The position numbers and the translations under genes were made by a program. This document shows, one piece after another, positions 1 to 9,039 of a stretch of DNA of 64,000 bases. Origin of the DNA: Phylloscopus collybita (Eukaryota; Chordata; Aves; Passeriformes; Phylloscopidae). Location of the stretch: positions 558,001 to 622,000 of the forward strand of contig JAJNNQ010000077.1 of NCBI GenBank assembly GCA_027886175.1, given 5' to 3'. Within the stretch, counting starts at the first letter, position 1. The number at the start of each line of letters is the position of its first letter. Under the pieces are notes generated by a model that saw nothing but the letters and a program-made list of their open reading frames with translations, ran no database searches and had not been told where the DNA came from.

Positions 1-103
1 ACGGCTGATGTGGGTAGTAATCTGGGCTGGCTTGTCCTCTGGCAACAAGCCCCAATAACAAAATCACGCAGACATGTCGTTGATGTCTGGGTCTCACCCG
101 CAT
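1..103 (-). CDS. Probable start of ERV-A env, cut by the window edge
   Basis: A minus-strand methionine at 103 opens a frame that stays open to base 1. It gives a basic start, then a hydrophobic stretch (VILLLGLV) and a plausible signal-cleavage region. This is what a retroviral envelope leader looks like, and it lies just downstream of the integrase stop at 171, where env is expected. Only about 34 codons are visible, so the call rests mainly on position and leader character. Confidence 0.4.
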   Translation of the reverse strand, partial: MRVRPRHQRHVCVILLLGLVARGQASPDYYPHQP

Positions 104-170
104 GGGTTTCTCTGCCGCTGTCTGACGGTTTGGTGGTGTGTCTCGTTCCTCTGGGAGGGGCATATATGCA

Positions 171-1190
171 TTATGTGGTCGCCCCACCAGCATGTCCTGT
201 AAACAGAAACTCACAATTCTCATTAGTCTCATCCTGCTCATTGTGAAGATCAGGTTTAATTGATTTGAGAGGACACCACCTGATTTTCCCGTCCTTTTTG
301 ACAGCTGCATACCCTCGCCCTGCAAGCATCAATCTCCAGCCCTGTTCCCACTCACCCAGCTCATTTTTAATTACAACCTGCGGGCCCTCCTCTAGAGCTC
401 TGGAGGCCCAGTGTTTTTGAACGGGACTGTTTGTTTCATTTCCTCTAGGAAACTGATTCAATGCTATCAGAGCGGTTGCCAATATACGTGTCTGCTCTCC
501 TGAGGGGATGGAGTTGGTCAAGCCTTCTGCTTTTGCCAACACCTCTATCTTGGTTTTCAGGGTTTGATTTGCCCGCTCAACTATAGCTTGCCCGATACTG
601 TTATATGGAATACCTTGTACTAATGTGATCTGCCATTTGGAAGCAAATTCCTGCACTGGTTTAGAAATGAAGTTGGAACCATTGTCCGTTTTGATCTGCT
701 TGGGGATACCAAGCCATGCCATGGCTGTCAGCCAGTGCTGAATTGTGGCTTTAGAGTTAGCTTTGCAATGCTGTGTGGCTACGATCATTCCACTGAATGT
801 GTCCACTGTTACTGCAAGCCACGCTCGAGGCTTCAGCAGTTGACACAAGGTGAAATCTGACTGCCAGATTTCTGAGGGTTTGAGACCTCTTGGATTGACC
901 CCACTGGTCCACAGGGGTGACTTCTGGCAGTGAGGACAGGTGGCCACTACATGTTTGGCATCCGTTGTGGTGATTCCACATCTCTTTGCCAGTGCTTTGG
1001 GTCCAATGTGGAGAGATTCGTGCAATTGACGAGCTTCCTGCAGCGTCCAGATGCCTTTCGCTGCAGCGTCCGCCTTGTCATTGCCGATCTGGAAGTAACC
1101 TTTGACTGGGTTGTGGCTGTTGATTTTGTGGTGTAGCCACATCATCATGTTTGCCCAGCAGCCTGGACAGGGTAGAGCCATGGAGGGGCT
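171..1190 (-). pseudogene. ERV-A pol remnant: RNase H tail and integrase
   Basis: The frame opens inside the end of RNase H (an SH...GN..AD pattern). It continues through the integrase zinc-binding domain (H...H then CPHC), the catalytic core with D (QSDF), D (KTDNGS) and E (VERAN), and a C-terminal region rich in W and K. The integrase itself is uninterrupted for about 300 residues. The reverse transcriptase that should precede it is absent, and the frame abuts capsid sequence near 1190, marking a deletion. The product would be an integrase without the rest of Pol, so it is recorded as a remnant. Confidence 0.8.
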
Positions 1191-1194
1191 GTCC

Positions 1195-2901
1195 CTGTCC
1201 TGAGCCTTGGGCTAAAGCAGCTGCGCATTGGTCTGACCACTCCTGCTGAAACACAATCAACCCTGCTCCATCAAAGAACATACGAGTTATCTGGGAAATA
1301 TCAAAAGGTAACATGTCATCATTACTAAATAGCCCATCTACCAAAGTGGACACAACAGCTGATCCTATTCCCTTTTCTTGAATTGCCTTCACCACTGCTT
1401 GTATCTCTTTCGTGTTCAAAGGAATATAGGTTCGCCTTAAATTCTGCCTTGTCCCAGTAACTCGAACTGAGAAAGCATGGATTGCCGCAGCAGGTTCCCA
1501 TTCAGCACAAGCTATCTTTATCTTTCCCCAGTCACTAAGTTTATATTGTGTTCTTTCCCCTGTATTGTAAAAAGCTTTGCTCGGTTTTGGTAAAAAATTC
1601 ATAAATTCTGTTATCTCCGGTTCCGAATCTGTGTCAGACTCGGAGCTCTCGGTGGGACTAGCCACCGAGCTGTGATCCCACTCAGAGTCGGAAGTCGACT
1701 GCTGGTACACTTCCGGCTTGCTGTGCCTTTTTGTTGGGCTCCGCCCCCGTCCTGCCTTCCGGGGGTGGGCTTTGCCCGCCTCCCGAGCTCGGCCCCGTTC
1801 CGCCTCCCGGGGGTGGGCTTTCCCCTGCTCTCGGGGGCGGCGCTGGCACACCTCCTGGGGGCAGTCCCATTCCTACCCCCTGTGCTGGTCCTGCCCCCCC
1901 CAAGCGGGGGTATTTCCTTTGTAAAATGACCTTGGGAGCGATTTCCGGCCGCGCGCGCGCGCTTCCTTGCTCTCCCGCGCGTGCGCGGTGCAAACCGGCG
2001 TGTCTGGGCTCCCCTCCCGCGCATGCGCTCCCGCGGGGATCCGCGCTTCCGGGTTTTCAGCGCTACGCGGCCGATCACCCCGCCCCCACTCCGAGCTGCG
2101 GTCGCCATATTCGGGGTATGGTGGCGGCAGCGCCGCCGGCTCCGGCGCGGTGCCGGCTTCTCTCTCTACCTCTCTCGCCTCTCGCGCAAGTTCTTCCCAA
2201 ACGGACCGCGGTTTGTCCCCCGCCTGCGGCACCGGCTCGGCGACTGGGGAAATCGCGACCCCCCTCCCGGGTTCTGGAGATCGGGTGTCCCGCGTGCGCG
2301 GCGGCAGCGTCTCCGGACCCGCTGTTTCGCCGATATCGGGCGAATCTGGGTTCCGTGGACAGACGCAGGGAGGAGGTAGAGGCAGCAAAACCGCGATATT
2401 TTCGGGGGGTTCTGGGGGGGTTTTTTGATCCGGGGTGTCCCGCGGAACGGCCGGAGAGTTCCCTCCATGGTCCGGGACATCCGGACATGGGCTCTGGGGA
2501 GGGTATAACGCACCCCCCTCCCGCGCGTTCCTGCCGTAAAACTGGGGATTCCCCGGGGGTCCCGTGGGTCCACCGCCCCCCCCTTTCGGCTGCATAACAG
2601 CAAATAAACATGTTTTCGCCACATTCCATGTCTCCTGTTCTTCCCTTGCTTTTCGCAAAGCCTTCTCAACTTTTCCCCACGCTTTTAGAATTTTTCCACT
2701 GCCGGTGGCTTTTGTATCCTCTGCCAGAGTGGCTGTGTAACTCCCCCAACTTTCTACATTCAATATATCAACGGGCCGCTGGATCGTGCCCAAATCTATA
2801 AGCCTTGCAATAGCAAGATATAAATTCTTTCGCTCACAGCGTATTCCCCAATTCCCTTCCATAAGTTTTACAACCTGCGTGAGGGCTTCCATGCTGATCA
2901 C
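1195..2901 (-). pseudogene. ERV-A gag, matrix through most of capsid
   Basis: From a methionine at 2901 the frame encodes a matrix-like domain (start MISMEALTQVVKLMEGNWGI), then a long Pro/Arg/Gly-rich linker, then capsid sequence (for example FLPKPSKAFYNTGERTQYKL). The same reading frame runs throughout but is broken by an in-frame TAG at 1873-1875. The part from 1650 to 2600 is very GC-rich, so many spurious ORFs appear there on both strands. The C-terminal capsid and the zinc knuckles are deleted. Virion structural protein in origin, now non-functional. Confidence 0.75.
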
Positions 2902-2999
2902 TGGTTCCTGGGGCGTCCCCCTGTCCCTCCGCGGTAGTTCGGAACCTGCCGCTACCGCCGTCGTCCACCGTCCAGGCGTATCCTGTTCCCCAGGCTCTG

Positions 3000-3019
3000 T
3001 TCCCGGGTTTATGGCACCA
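3000..3019 (-). promoter_or_regulatory. Putative tRNA primer-binding site of ERV-A
   Basis: On the minus strand, TGGTGCCATAAACCCGGG begins three bases after the inferred LTR end. Starting with TGG and lying against the LTR are the expected features of a retroviral primer-binding site. I cannot assign the tRNA with confidence. Confidence 0.45.
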
Positions 3020-3022
3020 CTA

Positions 3023-3374
3023 TGTTGTCGCTCTTTCAGCCACCACCGTGGCGGCCTGGGTTAGGTGGACGGCACGGCTTCCACAAGCTGTGTGTGGAGC
3101 TCGGGCTAATGACACAGCAGACACCAATGTGGTGGATCGTCAAAAGCGTTTATTACCTAAAGCATAGGGTTTAAGTACTATCTGGGTCTCGCTACGTCAT
3201 AGGGGTCTTACTACGTTTCCTGAGGGTAACGGAAAAATACTGGTATGTCTGTGGAGAGGGGTTTGTGTGCTTGAGATAGAGTTATCTCGGGAGAGGAATG
3301 TGCCTTGCCCTTTCCCGTGACAAACCGACTGTCTTCCGGACGCCTGTCCCTTTCCAACTCACTTCTTCTCCACA
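3023..3374 (-). mobile_element. 5' LTR of ERV-A
   Basis: On the minus strand the block starts TGTGGAGAAG and ends GCGACAACA, giving the TG...CA ends of an LTR, about 352 bp. It contains an AATAAA polyadenylation signal (TTTATT on the plus strand near 3150). It lies between gag with its primer-binding site on one side and foreign integrase sequence on the other. No second LTR is visible for comparison. Confidence 0.6.
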
Positions 3375-3600
3375 TGGCATGAGGCACAGGATAGGTCTCC
3401 AGCCACCCAGTGGTGGCTTCCACCATGGTCAGCACGTAGTGCTTGCCTTGGCGGGTTTGGGGCAGGGTGATGTAATCAATCTGCCAGGCCTCCCCATACT
3501 TATATTTGGACCACCGTCCACCGTACCAGAGGGACTTCACCCGCTTGGCCTGCTTGATGGCAGCACACATCTCACAGTCACGGATAACCTGAGAAATACT
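3375..3600 (-). pseudogene. Integrase fragment of a second ERV
   Basis: About 60 codons on the minus strand carry the end of a zinc-binding domain and the start of an integrase core (YGEAWQIDYITLP, then YVLTMVEATTGWLETY, with the first catalytic D). This sequence differs clearly from the integrase at 171-1190, so it comes from another element family. The integrase reading is cut at the ERV-A LTR border. The open frame continues into the LTR only by chance. The other end stops at a 12-A run at 3601-3612. Confidence 0.75.
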
Positions 3601-4335
3601 AAAAAAAAAAAAGGCCGAGAGAAATTCAGGAATACTTGGGGAAATGTTGGGATTTGAGGGGGGAAATGGAGCAATTTTTAGGATTTGGGAATTTTGGGGG
3701 TGGGGTTGGGATTTGCTCCCTTCTGAGCCTGGGTTTGGAATTCTGGGATTTTTTGGTGCTCTGAGGGATTTTTGTGATTTTTCTGCTCTGGCAGTTGCAG
3801 CTGGGAGAGGGGAAGGAGCCAGAGACCCAAATCCGAGAATTCCAGCCCAAATTCAAATTCCGGGAGTGAATCAAAGGAATATTTGAAAGAATCATGGGAA
3901 TGGTGGGAAAATTCTGGGAGTAAACATGCAGCATCTATGGTGACTTTGGTGTTATTTCTAGAAACTGTAGGGAAAACTTAAAATTTTCTTAGAAGAATTC
4001 TGTAATTTTAGCGAAAATTTGGGGGATTTTTTAAAAAAATTTGGATTTTGGGGGGAATTTGGGGGATTTTAGGGAGAATTTTGGAAACTTTGGGAGATTT
4101 GAGGAGAAATTTCAGAAAATTTGGGGTGTATTTCAGGTGATTTGGGGGTAAATTTTAGAGATTTTTCAGTTGGTTTGGGGTGAATTTTGGGGACTTTTGG
4201 GTGGATTTGGGGTGGATTTTTGGGTGGATTTGGGGTGAATTTCAGGGATTTTTTTGGGTGAATTCTGGGGATTTGTATGGATTTGGGCGAATTTTGGAAA
4301 TTTTTGGCACCTCCGGGGAGGGCTGATGTCGATGT

Positions 4336-4350
4336 CCACCAGGGGGCGCC
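4336..4350 (+). promoter_or_regulatory. CTCF-like motif
   Basis: CCACCAGGGGGCGCC is an excellent match to the CTCF core consensus. It sits in the 3' flank of copy 0. Confidence 0.5.
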
Positions 4351-4539
4351 AGCATCAGCAAAAATTCCTCTGCAAAAAAACCCCAAAACGGCCCCAAAAG
4401 CGCCCCTAAATCCAGCCCAAACCACCCCAAAATCAATCAGGGCACCCCAAAATGTCTCAAAACGGTGAACACCCCCCCCCGCAAAAAAACAGCATAAAAA
4501 TATCCCTGTGACGGTTTTATTACCTGGTATTTCTATTTC

Positions 4540-4870
4540 ATCAGGAGAACATGAAAGAGGAGAACAGGTTTGTTTTAAAATTACAGATTTTGATTTTTTA
4601 TATTTTTATAAATGGAATCTGCTAATTTTATCCTTGTTATAAATGAAATTAATCTATTTTATCAGTGTTATAAATGAAATCAGCAGGTTTTATTGTTATA
4701 AACAGTATCAGCTGATTTTATCATTGTCATAAATGAAATTAATCAAATTTATCATTGTTATAAATGAAATCAATTTTATAATTTTTATAAACTAAATCAA
4801 CCAATTCTATCGTTATAAATGAAAATAATCAATTTTATAATTGTTATAAAGGAAATCAGTCGATTTTTAT
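4540..4870 (+). repeat. AT-rich tandem repeat, unit around TTATAAATGAAAT
   Basis: About seven degenerate copies of a roughly 35-bp unit carrying TTATAAATGAAAT and ATTTTATCA. The same repeat occurs downstream of copy 1 (12850-13010) and as a trace after copy 3, so it is part of the duplicated gene unit. Confidence 0.8.
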
Positions 4871-5044
4871 CAATAAAGGATTTATTAAAAAATTGAGATT
4901 TAAGCGACTGTGAAAGCCACAAACAGAAGTCAGCGCTGAGCCCGGGGTGAACCTGGATTCGGAGACCCCAAAATTCCCCCAAAATGCCCCGTATTTCCCC
5001 AAAATCTGCGGGTTTTTTTCCCTAATTTGGCCATTTCCCCAGCC

Positions 5045-5286
5045 TCATTTGCATAGGGGGCGTGGCCCGGCCCGCAGGGGGCGTGGCCAGATGGGCACCT
5101 CCTCCCCCAGCAGGGGGCGCAGGGGCAGCTCCTGCTCGGCCTCGCTCTCGCCCCACAGCTGCCGGGTCCTCCCAGCCTCCAGGTGGCGCTCGGTTGGTGG
5201 CGCGCAGCTGGGCCGGGTCATAGAGAGGGGCGGGGTCCAGGCCGTGGAGGTTGATCAGCGACACCAGGTACTGGGTGTAGTGAGCC
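5045..5286 (-). pseudogene. Terminal exon of an unrecognised minus-strand gene, frameshifted copy
   Basis: On the minus strand a splice acceptor (CACTCAG) precedes coding sequence starting AHYTQYLVSLINLHGLDPAP and running to a TGA at 5045-5047. It is homologous to 13702-13936. Relative to that copy it carries one extra base after the PAQL codons, which shifts the frame. A 6-bp in-frame difference follows in the Leu-rich tail. I do not recognise the family. The exon overlaps three CTCF-like motifs. It may be a decayed paralogue, or the extra base could be an assembly error. Confidence 0.45.
5071..5190. promoter_or_regulatory. Cluster of CTCF-like motifs
   Basis: Motifs of the CCNNCAGGGGGCG type occur at about 5071-5086, 5107-5123 (CCCAGCAGGGGGCGCAG) and 5176-5190 (CCTCCAGGTGGCGCT). 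They are repeated at the matching place in the next unit (13730-13841). Clustered, equally oriented sites are typical of insulators. Here they also overlap a putative exon, so some conservation could be coding. Confidence 0.5.
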
Positions 5287-6100
5287 CTGAGTGACCGCAA
5301 GTGACCACTGAGTGACTACTGAGTGACCACTGAGTGACCAGTGACCGCTGAGTGACCAATGACCACTGAGTGACCACAGCCCCAAAATGCACGAGAAATG
5401 ACCCAAAATGACCCCTGAGTGATCAGAGTGACCACTGCGTGACCACTGAGTGACCACGGCCTTGAACTGACCAGAAACTGCCCGGAAACCGCCCGAGAAC
5501 TTACCCAAAAATGGCCCCAAAGTGATGCAAAAATGACCCAAAGTGACCCAAGTGACCCGTGAGAGATCAATGAGTGACCCCAGTGACCCCCGACTGACCC
5601 AAGTAACCCAAAATGTCCCAAATGATGATGGTCACTGATGGTCACTGATGGTCACTGATGGTCACTGATGGTCACGGATGGCCATTGATGGTCATTGATG
5701 TCTGGTGATGGTGAGTGATGGTGAGTGATGGTCAGTGATGGTTGTTGATGGTCATTGATGGTCATCAATGGCCATTGATGATCCTTTGAGTGTCCAACAG
5801 TGGTGACCAAGACCTTTTGCCCTCTGAGTGTCCGGTGGTCATTGAGACCTTCCACACTTCGAGTGCCCAGTGGTCATCAAGTGCTCTTGTCCTTTGGGTG
5901 CCCAGTGGTGGTCAAGAGCTCCGGGCGTCCATCAGTGGCTGCCCAGGACCAACAGAACTTTTCCAGGTGCTCCCAGATGTTGTCCAGATGTTCTCCAGGT
6001 GTTTCCCAGGTGTCCCCAAGTGTCCTCAGGTGGTTCCCAGGTGTCCTCAGGTGGTTCCCAGGTATTCCCAGGTGCTTTCCAGGCATTCCCAGGTGTTCTC
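5287..6100. repeat. Minisatellites with 10-12 bp units
   Basis: Three adjoining blocks occur. 5287-5600 has degenerate copies of ACTGAGTGACC. 5620-5790 has a 10-bp unit of the GGTCACTGAT type. 5940-6100 has CCCAGGTGTCC-like units. Open frames across this stretch on both strands are repeat artefacts. The same families recur at 13937-15310. Confidence 0.85.
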
Positions 6101-6429
6101 CATATTATATATATATATATTTCAAGAGCTAATCTCTAATAAAGAACAATTTATTGCCAGGAGAACAACGGACAAGGAATTGACAAAGCCAAATAAAGAA
6201 ATTGACAGTCAGTGAAGCAAGGAAAGTCTGAGCCTCCTGAGGTGCCCTCTACCGCGACACTTCACCCCTGAGGTCTCACGAGTGCCCAAGTCCAGGTCTG
6301 CCAGTTTTATACCCTTCCCGGGTTTGGACTCCGTGTGCATGTCCGGACTTGTCTCCCTGGTCCTAGAATCGAGGGGGACATTGAAACTTCCAGGGCTGGA
6401 CTCGCTGCTCAGTGCAGAATTTCTTTATG
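6101..6429. other. No gene seen
   Basis: A short TA run (about 6107-6121) is followed by unique-looking sequence with scattered AATAAA words. I see no coding region, splice-bounded exon or recognisable element. Confidence 0.5.
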
Positions 6430-6725
6430 TTCCTTTGTCTCCTGATGGTGCAGCTGATGGAATTGGGAGGACCATGGGTTCCTCTGTCTCCTGATGGTGC
6501 AGTTGATGGAATCAGGAGGACCATGGGTTCCTTTGTCTCTTGATGGTACAGCTGATGGAATTGGGAGGACCATGGGTTCCTTTGTCTCCTGATGGTACAG
6601 CTGATAGAATCAGGAGGACCACGGGTTCCTTTGTCTCCTGATGGTGCAGTTGATAAGATCAGGAGGACCATGGGTTCCTTTGTCACCTGATGGTGCAGTT
6701 GATGGAATCAGGAGGACCATGGCTG
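6430..6725. repeat. 49-bp minisatellite, about six units
   Basis: Units such as GATGGAATCAGGAGGACCAT followed by gggttcctttgtctcctgatggtgcagtt repeat with a 49-bp period and few differences. Because 49 is not divisible by three, the frame rotates. The long minus-strand ORF (6363-6686) is judged an artefact. Confidence 0.85.
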
Positions 6726-6990
6726 GGCTTGAAGAGGTTTCCTGGGTGTGCAGGAAGTTCCTGGAGTACCCTTAATGTCCCAGATAAGATATCATCTCTG
6801 TGGCATCAATCCTTGACAAATGCTGATGGCTCTGGCTCTGGCTGCTCTCCACCTCTCCTTGGCATTGTAATTCCATTGTTCTTTTCCCGGAGTTGGAGAT
6901 GTTTCTTCTGCTCTCCAGGAGGTCCCTTTGGCATTCCTAAGACTCCATGTTCACCACCACCCGTAACAGCGAGCGTTATGACAACGTGAG
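6726..6990. other. Unique spacer, no gene seen
   Basis: Mixed-composition sequence between the 49-bp minisatellite and the AT-rich block. I found no supported exon or motif. Confidence 0.4.
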
Positions 6991-7740
6991 GTATAGTATG
7001 AAAACATGAATTAGCTCCTATTACCTTTATTAGCTATTAGACATTATTATATATTTATTGTCTATTATTTATTATATGTATTACTATCTGATATTTATTA
7101 TATATTTATTATCTATTATTATTTATTACCTATTATTTTATATATATTAGTATCTATTATTTAGTATATATTTATTATCTATTATTTATAAATACACATT
7201 TATTATTATTTATTATATATCATTATCATTTTATATATTATTATGTCTTACCTGTTATATAGTTATTATATATAATTTATCCATAAATATGTATTCATTA
7301 TCTATCATGTGTTATTTATTTTATAATAATATTTATTATCTATTAATTATTACTAATTTTATATTAACATCACTGTATATATTATTTCATATTATTTATT
7401 ACATATTTATTATCTATTATTAATCCATAAATATATATTTATTATCTATTATGCATTATTTATTTTATAATAGTATCATTATATATATATCATTCAATAT
7501 TATTTATTATATCTTTATTATATATAATTTATGCATAAATACATGTTTATTATCTATTATTATTTATTTTATAATAACATAATTATATACAGTATTACAT
7601 ATTATTTATTACATATTTATTTTACATTATTTATCCACAAATACATATTTATTCTCTATTATTTCTTATTTATTATCTATTAATATCATTATACATATTA
7701 TTACCTATTATCAACCCAACCAATTAATAATTCACCGTTA
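6991..7740. repeat. AT-rich low-complexity block
   Basis: About 750 bp built from TATTATTTATTATATATTTA-like words with no coding potential. It may be an expanded microsatellite and marks a sharp composition change inside an otherwise GC- and GT-rich array. Confidence 0.85.
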
Positions 7741-7859
7741 GCAACCATTTGATCGCATTCAATTTTTTGCAGAACCGAGCTGCCGAATTAAAATTCCTGT
7801 TTTTAATTTGTCCCTCTCAGTTGGATATCGGTATTAGGTCGGTATTCGTATTTTTAAAT

Positions 7860-8290
7860 AAATCAAGACAAAACTTAATAGAGGAGATACTAATTAAAGT
7901 AGGTATTGATTGAAGGAGATATTTATTAAAGAACTAGAGATTGATTAAAGTAGTTATTTATTAGAGATTTATTAGAGATTTATTGAAGTGTATATCGATT
8001 AAAGATTGATTAGAGATTTATTAAAGTAGAAATTTATTAGTGATCTATTAAAGTAGAGATTGATCAAAGCAGAGATTTATTAGAGATTGATTCAAGTAGA
8101 AATTGATGAGAGATTTATTAGAGAATTATTAAAGTGTAAATTGATTAGAGATTGATTAAAGCAGAGATTGGAGATTTATCAGAGATTTATTAAATTGTAT
8201 ATTGATTAGAGATTGATTAAAGTAGAAATTTATTAGAGATTTATTAAAGTAGAGATTGATTAAAGTTTTATCTACTTTAATCGGGAATTT
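7860..8290. repeat. Degenerate repeat of GATTAAAGTAGAGATTTATT type
   Basis: Tandem, partly degenerate words (TTAGAGATTGATTAAAG and TTTATTAGAGATTTATT) fill this block just upstream of the copy 1 promoter. The reverse-complement form of the same repeat sits at 15320-15990, just upstream of the copy 2 promoter. Confidence 0.8.
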
Positions 8291-8329
8291 TGGGCCAAAT
8301 TAAAATCGGGAATTTTGGGCTAAAAATCT

Positions 8330-9039
8330 CCTCCACAGGAGGCAGCTTTGGCTGAAAAGCGGGAAAACCGGAATTAAAGGGGGATAAGCGGGGGAAGCGG
8401 CGGGAAACGGGGCTGAGAGCAGAATTCTGGCGTCTTTTTAATCAAAAATCCCTTTTGTTTCCGCGTTTTTGGCCGCGTTGCCACGGCGACCGCGCAACGA
8501 CCCAATCGGAGGGCGGCAAAGCGGCGCTGCAGCCAATGGGAGCGCGCCGGGGGCGGGGCCGGCGGCTCGGAGGGGCCGAAGGTCCTCGAGGCCGAAGGTC
8601 GTCGAAGTCGCCGCCTCCGGGGCCGCGTCCGGATCCGCCGCCGCCGCTTCGGGGCTCCGGGGGGCCCGGTAAAGGGCGGCAGCGCTGTCGCGAGATGACG
8701 TCAGGGCCCCCCCCGCGCCGCGACCTCACGAGGGGGGCGGCGGGGCAGCGGCGGCGGCCGAGGGGGGGAACGGAGCCTGAGGGCGGCGCCGCCGAGGGGC
8801 GCTAAAGTGGGAGGGGAGGGGGAGCGGGGGCGGGGCTTAAAGGGCCTGGCTTGGGCGCCGCTGTTCTCAGCGGGAGGGGGCGTGGCTTGGGCTCCATTGA
8901 GTCCAATGGGGGCGCGGCTTGGACGGCCGTGACGTCATCGCCACGCTGCCGACGTCACCGCCGCTTCCCCCCCCCTCCAGACGTCACCGCAGGACAAAAC
9001 TCGGTTCCGGGGGTTTTCCCCCAAAAAATCCGCCCCGGG
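8330..9039 (+). promoter_or_regulatory. CpG-island promoter of copy 1
   Basis: A GC- and CpG-dense block precedes the first ATG. Visible elements in order are an RFX-type X-box GTTGCCACGGCGAC (8477-8490), CCAAT boxes at 8502-8506 and 8533-8537, GC boxes of the GGGGGCGGGGCC type near 8548, and CRE/X2-like sites. The matching block before copy 2 (16330-17100) keeps the X-box, both CCAAT boxes, the GC boxes and three CREs, which argues that they are functional. No TATA box is seen, in keeping with a CpG-island promoter. It could also be bidirectional. Confidence 0.65.
8930..8987 (+). promoter_or_regulatory. Three CRE/X2-like sites of copy 1
   Basis: TGACGTCA at 8930-8937 and two GACGTCAC variants at 8951-8958 and 8980-8987 lie within 60 bp, shortly upstream of the ATG at 9040. 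CREB/ATF-family factors bind this motif, and it equals the X2 box of MHC promoters. Confidence 0.6.

Larger units (their letters stand above)
1..3374 (-). mobile_element. Internally deleted endogenous retrovirus (ERV-A)
   Basis: Read on the minus strand, the order is LTR (3374-3023), primer-binding site, gag (2901 to about 1200), RNase H tail plus integrase (about 1181-171) and the first codons of a likely env (103 to the window edge). Nucleocapsid, protease, reverse transcriptase and most of RNase H are missing, so gag is fused to the end of pol by an internal deletion near 1190. The 3' LTR, if present, lies outside the window. The integrase style suggests an alpha/beta-type avian ERV. The element cannot be autonomous. 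Confidence 0.8.
3613..4980 (+). pseudogene. Copy 0: 3' remnant of the tandem unrecognised gene family
   Basis: The sequence CTCTGGCAG at about 3783-3791, followed by a stretch beginning ttgcagctgggagagg, matches the last-intron/last-exon junction of copies 1 and 2. Only two or three heptad-like units follow before stop codons, so the 21-bp repeat array has collapsed. Downstream are GGGATTTTGGG-type intron-like sequence, a CTCF-like site, and TTATAAATGAAAT repeats as in copy 1. An AATAAA at 4872 could be an old polyadenylation signal. No repeat exons or promoter are present. They were probably lost where the ERV sequences lie. Confidence 0.6.

Noticed and set aside
1611..2629. Overlapping ORFs on both strands in the GC-rich part of ERV-A
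   Set aside because: Only the gag frame joins matrix to capsid. The others reflect high GC content.
6363..6686. Minus-strand ORF of repeated EPMVLLI units
   Set aside because: It is a translation of the 49-bp minisatellite.
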